DNA of 64,000 nt, from positions 3,980,501 through 4,044,500 of the forward strand of contig NZ_CP108882.1 of assembly GCF_036347055.1 (NCBI RefSeq), read 5' to 3'. The translations under genes were made by a program, and so were the position numbers. The notes beneath the pieces are model-generated. The model made no database searches and was not told the origin of the DNA. It saw only the letters and a program-made list of their open reading frames with translations. Each line of letters starts with the position of its first letter. Positions within the stretch are counted from its first letter, which is position 1. Source of the stretch: Streptomyces sp. NBC_00820. Lineage in GTDB: Bacteria > Actinomycetota > Actinomycetes > Streptomycetales > Streptomycetaceae. This document shows, one piece after another, positions 43,853 through 54,584 of this stretch.

Positions 43853-45325
43853 ATGACCCTGATCCAGCGCCGGCTCGGCTTCCTCGTCTGTCTCGTCACG
43901 ATCGTCCTGGCCGTACTCGACACGCAGATCGTGTCCGCGGCGACCGTCCCGATCGTCCGGGACCTGGACCCCGCCCACGGCATCGCCCGCATTCCCTGGC
44001 TGGTCAGCGCCTACGCACTGGCCTCCGCCGCGGTGCTGCCCCTGTACGGCAGACTCTGCGACACGGTCGGCGCCAAGCCCGTCTTCCTCGGCGCCCTCGG
44101 CGCCTTCCTGACCGGCTCGGCGCTGTGCGGCGCGGCCCCCTCGCTCGGTTGGCTGATCGCCTCCCGGGCGGTGCAGGGCATCGGCGCGGGCGGCCTGATG
44201 AGCGTCACGATGGTGGTGATCGTGCACCTCAGAGGCCCCGAGCAGAAAAAGAGCGGAGGCGCGGCGGCGGGCGGGTTCGTCGCGGGCGGCGCCATGGCCG
44301 TCGGCCCGTGGCTCGGCGGCTTCCTCTCCGACCACGCCGACTGGCGCTGGGCCTTCTTCATCAACCTGCCGCTCGGCATCGCCGCGCTCGCCACCGGCGC
44401 CGTCGTCCTCAGGCTCCCCCGCGTCACCCGCGGCCGCGCGATCGACTTCCCCGGCGCCGCGCTCGCCGCCGCCTTCGCCACCGCGCTGCTGCTGGTCACC
44501 GAATGGGGGGGCAAGCAGTACGCCTGGACCTCCCCGCAGGTGCTCGGCCTGGCCCTGGCCTGCGCCGCCGCACTCGCCCTGCTGCTGCGCCGCCAGGCCA
44601 CCGCGCCCGAGCCGATCCTGCCGCCCGCCCTGTTCCGCGTCCCCGAACTGCGCCTCGGTTTCGCCCTCCAGGGGCTGATCGGCCTCGCCCTGACCGGCGC
44701 GATCTACTACCTCATGGTCTATCTCCAGGTGGCCCGCGCCGTCCCCAGCTCCTCCGCCGGACTGTTCCTCATCCCCATGGCGGCGGGCATCGTGACCTCG
44801 GGCGTCCTCACCAGCCGGCTCGGCGCGCGCGGCTGGTCCGAGCGGACCTTCGTGATCAGCGGCTCGGTCGTCACCCTGGCCGCGTTCCTGCTGCTGGCCA
44901 CGACCGGGACCGGGACATCGCTCTGGCAGGTACGCGGCGCGCTGCTGCTCCTCGGCGCCGGCTTCGGCCAGCTCCTCGGCCAGCTGATCCAACTGGTGCA
45001 GGGGGCGGCGCCCGCACACCGTCTCGGCGTGGCGACGACCGCCGCCCGCTTCTTCCAGACCCTGGGCACGGCCCTCGGCGCGTCCCTCTTCGGCACCCTG
45101 CTGAGCCGCCTCTACGACGGCCCCGGCGGCATCGGCTCCCTCGCCGCGCTGCGCGGCGCCGAACGGGTCCGGGGCGTGGCCGCCTACGTCTCGGCGATGG
45201 ACACGGTCTTCCTGTGCGCGGCCGGAATCATGTCGCTGTGCCTGGCACTGGCCCTGCGCCTGCCGAAGAGCCGGCCGGCACCGCAGGAGCCGGGTGAGCC
45301 GGTACGGGAGACGGTCCCGGCGTAG
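43853..45325 (+). CDS. MFS drug transporter, DHA2 type
   Basis: 490 residues, 14 helices: GFLVCLVTIVLAVLDTQIVS (motif D1), LYGRLCDTVGAKPVFL (motif A) and AVQGIGAGGLMSVTMVV (motif B). ATG 43853 follows a GGTGAT; upstream ATGs at 43829 and 43817 are possible. Repressed, by position, by the divergent TetR. Ends before a strong terminator. Confidence 0.9.
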   Translation: MTLIQRRLGFLVCLVTIVLAVLDTQIVSAATVPIVRDLDPAHGIARIPWLVSAYALASAAVLPLYGRLCDTVGAKPVFLGALGAFLTGSALCGAAPSLGWLIASRAVQGIGAGGLMSVTMVVIVHLRGPEQKKSGGAAAGGFVAGGAMAVGPWLGGFLSDHADWRWAFFINLPLGIAALATGAVVLRLPRVTRGRAIDFPGAALAAAFATALLLVTEWGGKQYAWTSPQVLGLALACAAALALLLRRQATAPEPILPPALFRVPELRLGFALQGLIGLALTGAIYYLMVYLQVARAVPSSSAGLFLIPMAAGIVTSGVLTSRLGARGWSERTFVISGSVVTLAAFLLLATTGTGTSLWQVRGALLLLGAGFGQLLGQLIQLVQGAAPAHRLGVATTAARFFQTLGTALGASLFGTLLSRLYDGPGGIGSLAALRGAERVRGVAAYVSAMDTVFLCAAGIMSLCLALALRLPKSRPAPQEPGEPVRETVPA

Positions 45326-45340
45326 GGCGCCCGCGGACAC

Positions 45341-45378
45341 GAGAAGGTCCCGCCCGGTCAGCCGGGCGGGACCTTCTC
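45341..45378. terminator. Bidirectional terminator between MFS and purL
   Basis: Perfect 17-bp stem GAGAAGGTCCCGCCCGG with its complement and a 4-nt loop. Confidence 0.85.
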
Positions 45379-45399
45379 ACAGCCGCTGTAGCGGACCAG

Positions 45400-45610
45400 G
45401 GCCTTTCTTCCGGATCAGGCCGGCTCCGGTCTGCGGTGCCTTCTGGCCGACCCGAGCGGGGTCTGGTGCGTGCAGCTGCAAGGCGGAGGAGGGAGTCGAC
45501 GCGGCGCGTCGGCAACAGACGACAACGCCGCTGGGGGTACCCCCTGCTCGCAGAGCTTGGGGGAGTGCGTGCCAGACTCCGCGACCCCGGCAAGATCCGG
45601 AAGAGAGGCC
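45400..45610. mobile_element. MITE-like inverted-repeat element, copy 2
   Basis: 211 bp, ends GGCCTTTCTTCCGGATC and GATCCGGAAGAGAGGCC, near-perfect terminal repeats. The same sequence as 12328-12577 but inverted and lacking about 39 bp. Inserted directly at the purL stop codon; if the repeat is AGGGCC...GGCCCT, the last two bases of the stop belong to the element. Confidence 0.85.
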
Positions 45611-47865
<2,255 letters not shown>

Positions 47866-47869
<4 letters not shown>

Positions 47870-48546
47870 GCGTTGACCAGCTTCTTGAGGATCGAGGTGA
47901 AGAAGGGAAGGCCGTCGGTACGGCCCGTGCCGATCAGCGGCTCGACGGCGTGCTCGGGGTGCGGCATGAGACCGACGACGTTCCCGGCCGCGTTGGTGAT
48001 GCCGGCGATGTCGCGCAGCGAGCCGTTGGGGTTCATGCCCAGGTAGCGGAAGACGACCCGGCCCTCCGCCTCCAGCTCGTCGAGCGTGTACTCGTCGGCG
48101 ACGTAGCGGCCGTCCATGTTCTTCAGCGGGATGTGGATCTCCTGGCCCTGGCGGTAGTCGCCGGTCCAGGCCGTCTCCGCGTTCTCCACCCGCAGCTTCT
48201 GGTCGCGGCAGATGAAGTGCAGGTGGTCGTTGCCCAGCATCGCGCCCGGGAGCAGGTGGGCCTCGGTGAGGACCTGGAAGCCGTTGCAGATGCCGAGGAC
48301 CGGAAGGCCGGCCTTCGCCTGCGCGATGACGGACTCCATCACCGGCGAGAAGCGGGAGATGGCACCGGCGCGCAGATAGTCGCCGTAGGAGAAACCGCCG
48401 GGCAGCACCACGGCGTCGACCTGCTTGAGGTCCTTGTCCTTGTGCCAGAGGGCGACCGGTTCGGCGCCCGCGAGACGGATCGCGCGCCGGGTGTCGCGGT
48501 CGTCGAGACTCCCTGGGAAAGTGACGACGCCAATACGAGCGGTCAC
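47866..48546 (-). CDS. purQ: Phosphoribosylformylglycinamidine synthase, glutaminase subunit
   Basis: 226 residues, class I glutaminase. [16 protein letters not shown], nucleophile Cys in [11 protein letters not shown], and HPEHAVEP for the His-Glu pair. Overlaps purS at its start and purL at its stop. Confidence 0.96.
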
Positions 48547-48806
48547 TTGGCCGCCTCCGCGACTTCTTCCACCTTGACGGTGAAGTCCTCGATCACCGTG
48601 TTGGCGAGGAAGGATTCCGCGAGATCGTGGATGCGCGCGAGCGCGGCCTCGTCGACCGGCCCGTCAACTTCCAGTTCGAATCGCTTTCCCTGACGGACGT
48701 CCGAGATCCCTTCGAAACCCAGACGTGGCAGCGCACGCTGGACCGCCTGGCCCTGGGGGTCGAGGATCTCCGGCTTGAGCATGACGTCGACTACGACGCG
48801 TGCCAC
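48543..48806 (-). CDS. purS: Phosphoribosylformylglycinamidine synthase subunit PurS
   Basis: 87 residues from GTG 48806 (GGGAG 6 nt upstream); a GTG two codons earlier is possible. [30 protein letters not shown] core and [11 protein letters not shown]. Structural bridge between PurL and PurQ. First gene of the purSQL operon. Confidence 0.93.
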   Translation of the reverse strand: MARVVVDVMLKPEILDPQGQAVQRALPRLGFEGISDVRQGKRFELEVDGPVDEAALARIHDLAESFLANTVIEDFTVKVEEVAEAAK

Positions 48807-49120
48807 TGGCACTCCCGGTGTGTGGTGCTGAGCAGGTTCCTTCAGACTACCCGTACAAAATTTCTACGCGAGTAGAGTTGGAGGAAACTACGTGACCCGC
48901 ATCACGATCGAGTGTCGAACACCAGCCTCCGCCAAAAATTCTGGGAAAGTTCTACGGTCCACCCACGGCACCTATTGCACCCGGACACGCGGACGGATTT
49001 AGTCGGGCTTCACATTGGATTGCCGGGCACTGTACAAATGAATTGGCAATAGCCGATACTCGGCACGTCATCGCTGGTGAGCTGTATCGACGTGCGTGCC
49101 GCACGAAGGGACCGATATTC
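48807..49120. other. Divergent promoter region purS / lsrL
   Basis: About 314 bp, AT-richer than average (AAATTTCTACG near 48858; AAATTCTGGGAAAG near 48935). No gene. Holds the promoters for both operons; AT-rich DNA would also suit Lsr2-type binding. Confidence 0.5.
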
Positions 49121-49438
49121 GTGGCGCAAAAGGTCGTGGTCACTCTCTTTGACGACATCGACGGTTCGGAAGCGGCGGAAACGATCGCATTCGGGCTCGA
49201 CGGCAAGTCGTACGAGATCGACCTGAACGAAACCAACGCCAAGAAACTGCGCAAGGTGCTCGCGCCCTACGTGGACGCCGGCCGCAAGCGTGCGCGGTCC
49301 GGCAAGGCGTTCAAGCAGACGGAGGTCGCCCCCGACCCGGCAGCCGTCCGTGCCTGGGCCCAGGCGAACAAGATGGACGTCCCCGCGCGCGGACGGATCC
49401 CCAAGAAGGTCTACGAGGCGTTCAGCGCCGCCCAGTGA
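49121..49438 (+). CDS. lsrL: Lsr2-family nucleoid protein (LsrL-like paralogue)
   Basis: 105 residues from GTG 49121. VVVTLFDDIDGSEAAETIAF is the N-terminal dimerisation domain; the C-terminal DNA-binding domain carries ARGRIPKKVYEAF with the RGR minor-groove hook. Lsr2 proteins silence AT-rich, foreign DNA. The position beside purSQL is that of the paralogue LsrL (SCO4076) rather than Lsr2 itself, from memory. Confidence 0.88.
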   Translation: MAQKVVVTLFDDIDGSEAAETIAFGLDGKSYEIDLNETNAKKLRKVLAPYVDAGRKRARSGKAFKQTEVAPDPAAVRAWAQANKMDVPARGRIPKKVYEAFSAAQ

Positions 49439-49453
49439 GCCCGCGAAGGGGCA

Positions 49454-49486
49454 GCTCCCCAGGGTCCGTCAGCGGGCCCTGGGAGC
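49454..49486 (+). terminator. Terminator after lsrL
   Basis: Stem GCTCCCCAGGG(T)CC... with GGGCCCTGGGAGC, GC-rich, 16 nt past the stop. Confidence 0.7.
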
Positions 49487-49606
49487 CGTTCACTTGGCCG
49501 GCGGGGAGGTTGTGAGGGGAGCCGACTTGCGCAACCCCCCTGCTGATCAGCTAATGTCTGGAACACGCCGAGGGGCGAGGCCGCAAGGCCGGATCCCGAG
49601 GACCGT

Positions 49607-49678
49607 GCGGGTGTAGTTCAGTAGTAGAACATCCTCCTTCCAGGGGGAAGGCGCAGTGTGCGATTCCTGTCACCCGCT
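49607..49678 (+). tRNA. tRNA-Gly (TCC)
   Basis: 72 nt, anticodon loop CTTCCAG, acceptor GCGGGTG with CACCCGC. CCA not encoded. TTGCGC and TAATGT about 60-80 nt upstream look like its promoter. Confidence 0.9.
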
Positions 49679-49757
49679 CTGGCACCGGTCAGAACCACTC
49701 TTGTGGATCAGGTAGGCTGGTGCTCGCACCGATCGGTGGGAGCCGGTCGGGAGCAGT

Positions 49758-49830
49758 GCGGACGTAGCTCAGTTGGTAGAGCGCAACCTTGCCAAGGTTG
49801 AGGTCGCGAGTTCGAGCCTCGTCGTCCGCT
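49758..49830 (+). tRNA. tRNA-Gly (GCC), copy 1
   Basis: 73 nt plus encoded CCA, anticodon loop TTGCCAA, acceptor GCGGACG with CGTCCGC. Identical to 51624-51696. Confidence 0.94.
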
Positions 49831-49836
49831 CCACAG

Positions 49837-49869
49837 AAAAGACCCCGGTCCACTGGACCGGGGTCTTTT
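49837..49869 (+). terminator. Terminator after tRNA-Gly copy 1
   Basis: Stem AAAAGACCCCGGTCC with its complement, 3-nt loop, ending TTTTCC. Confidence 0.88.
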
Positions 49870-49987
49870 CCTTGTCCCCATGACCGCCGCGATCCCGCTG
49901 ACCCGCCGCGGCCTCTCTGACATTTGTCATGCCGGGTGATGACACCGCGCACTGCTGATCCGGTCCGCCCGCCGGAACGCTGAAGCC

Positions 49988-50989
49988 ATGGACAACGACG
50001 AACACGAGCACGTGATCGAGGTCAGCGACCTCAGACGTGTCTACGGGGACGGGTTCGAGGCCGTACGCGGGATCACCTTCCACGTGGCCCGCGCGGAGAT
50101 CTTCGCGCTGCTGGGCACCAACGGGGCGGGCAAGACATCGACCGTCGAACTGCTGGAAGGGCTCGCGGCACCGGCCGGCGGCCGGGTCCGGGTCCTCGGC
50201 GCGCTCGGTCTCGTCCATCCGGACGGCACCGCGATCCTCATGACCGGCGTGGTGACGGCCTTCGGCGCGGGTTTCTCCCTGATCGGCTGCCGCTGCGGCG
50301 CCTGGACCCTGTCCGTGCTCTGGGAGGCGGAACGGGCCCGCGAGGTCGAGGCCCGGCTCGCCATCGCCGAGGAGCGGCTGCGGTTCGGGCGGGACCTGCA
50401 CGACGTGCTGGGGCGCAACCTCTCCGTCATCTCCCTGAAGGCCGAGCTGGCCGTCCAACTGGCCCGGCGCGGACGGCCCGAGGCCGTGGAGCAGATGATC
50501 GAGGTGCAGCGCATCGCCCAGGAGTCCCAGCGGGAGGTGCGGGACGTCGTACGCGGCTACCGCGAGGCCGACCTCGGGGTGGAACTCGCGGGTGCGCGGG
50601 GTGTGCTGACGGCCGCCGGGATCGACTGCGAGGTCGGGGCCGAGACCGAAGGACTGTCCGGCGAAGGACTGTCCGGCGAAGGGCTGCCCGCCGAGGTGCG
50701 GTCGGCGCTGGGCTGGGTGGTGCGCGAGGCGACCACCAATGTGCTGCGGCACGGGGACGCGAGACGGTGTGCCGTGGGGCTGCTGGTGCGGGAGGGGCGT
50801 GTGGTGCTGACGGTGGAGAACGACGGGGCCGGCGCCCCGGGCGACAGCGGCGGTGGTTCGGGGCTCGCCGGGCTGCGGGAGCGGCTCGCGGCCGTGGACG
50901 GGACGCTGCGGGCGGGACGCGCCGGGGAGGACGGATTCCGTCTGGTGGCCGAGGTGCCCCTGACGGCTGGGGAAGGAGTCACCTCATGA
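49988..50989 (+). CDS. Chimera: truncated ABC ATPase fused to NarL-type histidine kinase
   Basis: 333 residues in one frame. Residues 1-71 are the start of an ABC ATPase: VIEVSDLRRVYGDGFEAVRG and Walker A GTNGAGKTST at 43-52. The frame then passes, at about 71-75, straight into the last membrane stretch and catalytic half of a DesK-class sensor kinase: His138 in FGRDLHDVLGRNLS, ATTNVLRHGDA (N box) and GSGLAGLRERL (G box). Missing: Q-loop, LSGGQ, Walker B, the permease gene and the kinase's sensor helices. Typical order is ATPase, permease, kinase, regulator, so an in-frame deletion is the likely origin. A duplicated GLSGE also occurs. Whether it signals is unknown. Confidence 0.85.
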   Translation: MDNDEHEHVIEVSDLRRVYGDGFEAVRGITFHVARAEIFALLGTNGAGKTSTVELLEGLAAPAGGRVRVLGALGLVHPDGTAILMTGVVTAFGAGFSLIGCRCGAWTLSVLWEAERAREVEARLAIAEERLRFGRDLHDVLGRNLSVISLKAELAVQLARRGRPEAVEQMIEVQRIAQESQREVRDVVRGYREADLGVELAGARGVLTAAGIDCEVGAETEGLSGEGLSGEGLPAEVRSALGWVVREATTNVLRHGDARRCAVGLLVREGRVVLTVENDGAGAPGDSGGGSGLAGLRERLAAVDGTLRAGRAGEDGFRLVAEVPLTAGEGVTS

Positions 50990-51600
50990 GCGGCCCGGTA
51001 CGGCTGTTGCTCGCCGACGACGAGCATCTGATCCGGGGCGCGCTGGCCGCCCTGCTCGGCCTGGAGGACGACCTGCTCGTCGTCGCGGAGGCGGCGAGCG
51101 GCCCCGAGGCGCTGGCGATGGCACGGGCGCACGAACCCGACGTGGCCGTGCTGGATCTGCAGATGCCCGGCGCCGACGGCGTGACGGTGGCCACATCCCT
51201 GCGTGCCGAACTGCCCGGCTGCCGGGTGCTGATCGTCACCGGGCACGGGCGGCCGGGACACCTGAAGCGGGCGCTCGCGGCCGGGGTGCGCGGGTTCGTC
51301 CCGAAGACGGTCAGCGCCCAACGGCTCGCCGAGATCATCCGCACCGTGCACGCCGGAAACCGTTACGTCGACCCGGAGTTGGCCGCCGACGCGATCTCCG
51401 CGGGCGACTCCCCGCTGACCGCCCGGGAGGCCGAGGTGCTGGAACTGGCGGCCGACGGAGCGCCGGTCGCGGAGATCGCCGAGCGGGCCGCGCTGTCGCC
51501 CGGAACCGTGCGGAACTACCTCTCCTCGGCCGTCACCAAACTCGGCGCCGGGAACCGTCATACGGCAGTGCGTCTCGCACGCGCCCGAGGTTGGGTATAG
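50986..51600 (+). CDS. NarL/LuxR-type response regulator
   Basis: 204 residues, ATGA overlap with the chimera's stop. Receiver domain with acidic pocket LLLADDEHLI and phospho-Asp in VAVLDLQMPGADGV, Lys in GFVPKTVSAQ; C-terminal LuxR HTH: LTAREAEVLELAADGAPVAE, LSPGTVRNYLSSAVTKLGA. DesR-like, partner of the truncated kinase. Confidence 0.92.
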   Translation: MSGPVRLLLADDEHLIRGALAALLGLEDDLLVVAEAASGPEALAMARAHEPDVAVLDLQMPGADGVTVATSLRAELPGCRVLIVTGHGRPGHLKRALAAGVRGFVPKTVSAQRLAEIIRTVHAGNRYVDPELAADAISAGDSPLTAREAEVLELAADGAPVAEIAERAALSPGTVRNYLSSAVTKLGAGNRHTAVRLARARGWV

Positions 51601-51623
51601 TTAGGGCCGCGCCAAGGCGCAGT

Positions 51624-51696
51624 GCGGACGTAGCTCAGTTGGTAGAGCGCAACCTTGCCAAGGTTGAGGTCGCGAGTTCGAGCCTCGTCGTCCGCT
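51624..51696 (+). tRNA. tRNA-Gly (GCC), copy 2
   Basis: Identical to 49758-49830, including encoded CCA and the preceding GCAGT. 23 nt after the response-regulator stop. Confidence 0.94.
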
Positions 51697-51704
51697 CCAT
51701 CGAG

Positions 51705-51733
51705 AAGGCCCCCGGTTTCCACCGGGGGCCTTT
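51705..51733 (+). terminator. Terminator after tRNA-Gly copy 2
   Basis: Stem AAGGCCCCCGGT / ACCGGGGGCCTT; may also serve purC on the other strand. Confidence 0.82.
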
Positions 51734-51766
51734 CGCGTTGCCCCCCGCGGGAGCGGGGGCAACGGA

Positions 51767-52666
51767 CTACGACCAGCTCATACCCGTCAGCCGCTCGTAC
51801 GCCTCCACGTACTTCGCCCGCGTCGCCTCGACGACCTCGTCCGGCAGCGGCGGCGGGGGCTGCTCGCTCGCGCGGTCCCAGCCGGACGCCGGGGAGGTCA
51901 GCCAGTCGCGGACGAACTGCTTGTCGTACGACGGCTGCGCGCGGCCCGGCTGCCACTGGTCGGCCGGCCAGAAGCGGGAGGAGTCCGGGGTGAGGACCTC
52001 GTCGGCGAGGACGAGGGTGTCCCCGTCGAAGCCGAACTCGAACTTGGTGTCGGCCAGGATGATCCCCCGGTCGCGGGCGATGTCCCGGGCACGGGAGTAC
52101 ACGGCGAGGGTGGCCTGGCGCAGCTGGGCCGCGGTCTCCGCGCCGGCCTGGCGGGCGACCTCCTCGTAGGAGACGTTCTCGTCGTGCTCGCCGACCTCGG
52201 CCTTGGTGGCCGGGGTGAAGATCGGGCCGGGCAGCTCGGAGCCGTCCACCAGGCCTTCGGGGAGGGCGAGGCCGCAGACGGTGCGGGACTCCTGGTACTC
52301 GGCGAGGCCCGAGCCGGTGAGGTAGCCGCGGGCCACGCACTCGACCGGGACCATCCGCAGGGACTTGCACACCAGCGTGCGGCCCGCCCAGTCGGCGGGG
52401 GCGTTCTCGGGCAGCTCGGTGCTGATCACATGGTTCGGGGCCAGGTCGCGCAGCCGGTCGAACCACCACAGGGAGAGCTGGGTGAGCACGCGCCCCTTGT
52501 CGGGGATCTCGGTGGGCAGCACCCAGTCATAGGCGGACATGCGGTCGCTGGCGACCATCACGAGGTCGCCCGCCTCGTTCCGGTACAGCTCGCGCACCTT
52601 GCCGGTGTGCAGGTGCACCAGGCCCGGAACCTGGATCGGCTCGGGCTTTTCTACGAATCCGGACAC
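51767..52666 (-). CDS. purC: SAICAR synthase
   Basis: 299 residues. TGKVRELYRNEAGDLVMVAS, DRMSAYDWVLPTEIPDKG, VECVARGYLTGSG (SAICAR synthetase signature) and DTKFEFGFDG. Ligates aspartate to CAIR in purine synthesis. Single gene. Confidence 0.95.
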   Translation of the reverse strand: MSGFVEKPEPIQVPGLVHLHTGKVRELYRNEAGDLVMVASDRMSAYDWVLPTEIPDKGRVLTQLSLWWFDRLRDLAPNHVISTELPENAPADWAGRTLVCKSLRMVPVECVARGYLTGSGLAEYQESRTVCGLALPEGLVDGSELPGPIFTPATKAEVGEHDENVSYEEVARQAGAETAAQLRQATLAVYSRARDIARDRGIILADTKFEFGFDGDTLVLADEVLTPDSSRFWPADQWQPGRAQPSYDKQFVRDWLTSPASGWDRASEQPPPPLPDEVVEATRAKYVEAYERLTGMSWS

Positions 52667-52758
52667 GGTTCCTCCCCGTGGTTCTGTCCAAGTGCCTCGA
52701 TTCTCCCGTATGCGGGTGATCGGTTGCGACCAGGGGTGTCGGTGCCGGTCCGGCGTCT

Positions 52759-54252
52759 TCAGTCCCGCTTGCAGATGCGGTCCAGCAGGTTCGCCGTGGC
52801 CCGCTGGACGCGGGCGTCCACATGGCCGGGGCGGTCCAGGGCCGGGGACCAGGCGAAGGTGCCGGAGGCGAACACCCAGGCGCCGGAGGGTGCGCGGTAG
52901 AGGGAGGTCTCCTGGTGGCGGACGGCGCCTTCGCCGTCGGTGTAGGGCGAGTGCGCGAGGAGGATGCGTTCCTCGTGCTCGGGGAGCGCGGTGCGCGGGA
53001 AGTAGCGGTCGGCCTCACCGGCGACCAGGCCCGCTATCTCGTCGCCCTCGTGCGCGCCGGTCGCGTCCCACAGCCAGTGGCCGGCGTTGCGGACGATCAG
53101 CGGATGCGGTTCGGGCACCCGGCCCGCGTACTGGATGCCGACCAGTTGCTGTTCGGGCCGGTCGATGTCGCGCCACAGCACCGGCCTGCCCGGGCCCTTG
53201 CGTTTTCGGCAGGTCAGCAGCCGGTCCGGGACACCGGACGGGGAAGGCCCCAACTCCACCTGCCAGTACATGGTGTTGGCGGAGAGGAAGACCAGCGAAG
53301 TGCCGCGGTCACGGGCCTGCTCGACGGCCCGGCGCATCGGCACCGACCAGTACTCGTCGTGGCCGGGGAAGACCAGGCCGCGGTAGCGGGCGGGGTCGAC
53401 GCGTCCGGCGTGCAGGTCGCGGGCGTCGGCGTAGGCGAGGTCGTAGCCGTAGCGCTCGGCCCAGCGGATGAAGTCGTAGGCGTGGCCGACGTGCAGGGGC
53501 AGGCCGGCACCCGCGTAGGGGCGGTCGAAGGAGACAGTGGTGGCCGCGTCGGCCTCGCCGAGCAGCCGGCCCTTCTCGTCCCAGGCGTGGTAGAGGCTGG
53601 CGCCGGTGCGGCCGTCCTCCGGGTAGAGGTTGTACGCCTGCCAGGTGATGTCGGGCAGCAGCAGGAGCAGGTCGGCGGGATGGTCGTCGCGGACCGTGAA
53701 CGGCACGTGGGAGCGGTAGCCGTCGGCGGTGGTCAGGACGGCCACGTAGGCGCCGATCCGCCAGTGCGGGGGCACCTGGAGGCGCCAGGACAGCCACCAG
53801 TGGTGACAGGAGACCGTACGGTCGGCGGCCAGCGGCGCGGGCTGGACGATGCCGGAGAGCCGGGGACTGGTGGTGATCTTCGCGGCGCCGTCGCCGCTGT
53901 AGTGGCCGATCCGGTAGATGTCCACGCTGAACTGCTGGGGCGGATCGACCGTGATGTGGAAGTCGATCGCCTCGCCGGGCGTGACCGCCCCGGTGGAGGT
54001 GAAGCCCTTGATCTGACGGCGCACGTCGTCGGCCGAGCGGGGGCCGGGGTCGGCCGGGCGGGGGGCCGGGACGTGCGCGTTCGCGGTGGAGTGCGGCTGG
54101 GGCGGATCGACGTACCAGGGCACGACCTGCCCCGTGGCGTCGAAGTAGGTCTCGCTGCCGCGCAGCCAGGGGACCGGGCCCTGACCGAAAGGGTCGGTGA
54201 CGGCGTGCGCGAGCGCTCCGGACTCCCAGCGGCGGATGTGGTCCGAGGCCAT
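52759..54252 (-). CDS. N,N-dimethylformamidase large-subunit-like protein
   Basis: 497 residues, no clear signal peptide. A jelly-roll-like N-terminal part (IKGFTSTGAVTPGEAIDFHI, FSVDIYRIGHYSGDGAAKI) is followed by the C-terminal domain named after dimethylformamidase beta subunit: DITWQAYNLYPEDG, ADARDLHAGR, GHDEYWSVPMRRAVEQARD. Conserved in Streptomyces near purC. Amidohydrolase role on formamides is not established for this branch. Confidence 0.82.
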   Translation of the reverse strand: MASDHIRRWESGALAHAVTDPFGQGPVPWLRGSETYFDATGQVVPWYVDPPQPHSTANAHVPAPRPADPGPRSADDVRRQIKGFTSTGAVTPGEAIDFHITVDPPQQFSVDIYRIGHYSGDGAAKITTSPRLSGIVQPAPLAADRTVSCHHWWLSWRLQVPPHWRIGAYVAVLTTADGYRSHVPFTVRDDHPADLLLLLPDITWQAYNLYPEDGRTGASLYHAWDEKGRLLGEADAATTVSFDRPYAGAGLPLHVGHAYDFIRWAERYGYDLAYADARDLHAGRVDPARYRGLVFPGHDEYWSVPMRRAVEQARDRGTSLVFLSANTMYWQVELGPSPSGVPDRLLTCRKRKGPGRPVLWRDIDRPEQQLVGIQYAGRVPEPHPLIVRNAGHWLWDATGAHEGDEIAGLVAGEADRYFPRTALPEHEERILLAHSPYTDGEGAVRHQETSLYRAPSGAWVFASGTFAWSPALDRPGHVDARVQRATANLLDRICKRD

Positions 54253-54584
54253 GGACGCTCCCCTCCCTCAGCCCCCGTCGTCTGTGTCGGTGGTGCTCGG
54301 CCGTGCTGTCGTATGTCGCACGCCTTTGCCATGTGCGTTGTCGGTCCCAGCACATCACATAACGCACGGGTTCGGTCACGGTTCGTTGTGAATTGGCCTG
54401 AAGTGGAAGAGGGTGCTCCGTTACGTCCTTCTGTTCGCCGGGAGGGCGGGTGCCGGGCGGGTGCCGGCATGGTCGGGGGCGGGGGCCGGGGGCGGGGGCC
54501 CAGGACCGCCCGAGCGAGGTGCCGGGGGTGCCTGGGTGCGCGGCGGGACGCCCGGAGGGGGTGCCGGACGGGTGCCGTGGCGGG
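54253..54584. other. Intergenic region
   Basis: No gene seen. The left half is the promoter of the dimethylformamidase-like gene (AT-richer near 54340-54420); the right half is a G-rich low-complexity run (GGGCGGGTGCCGG, GGGGGCCGGGGGCGG). Confidence 0.5.
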
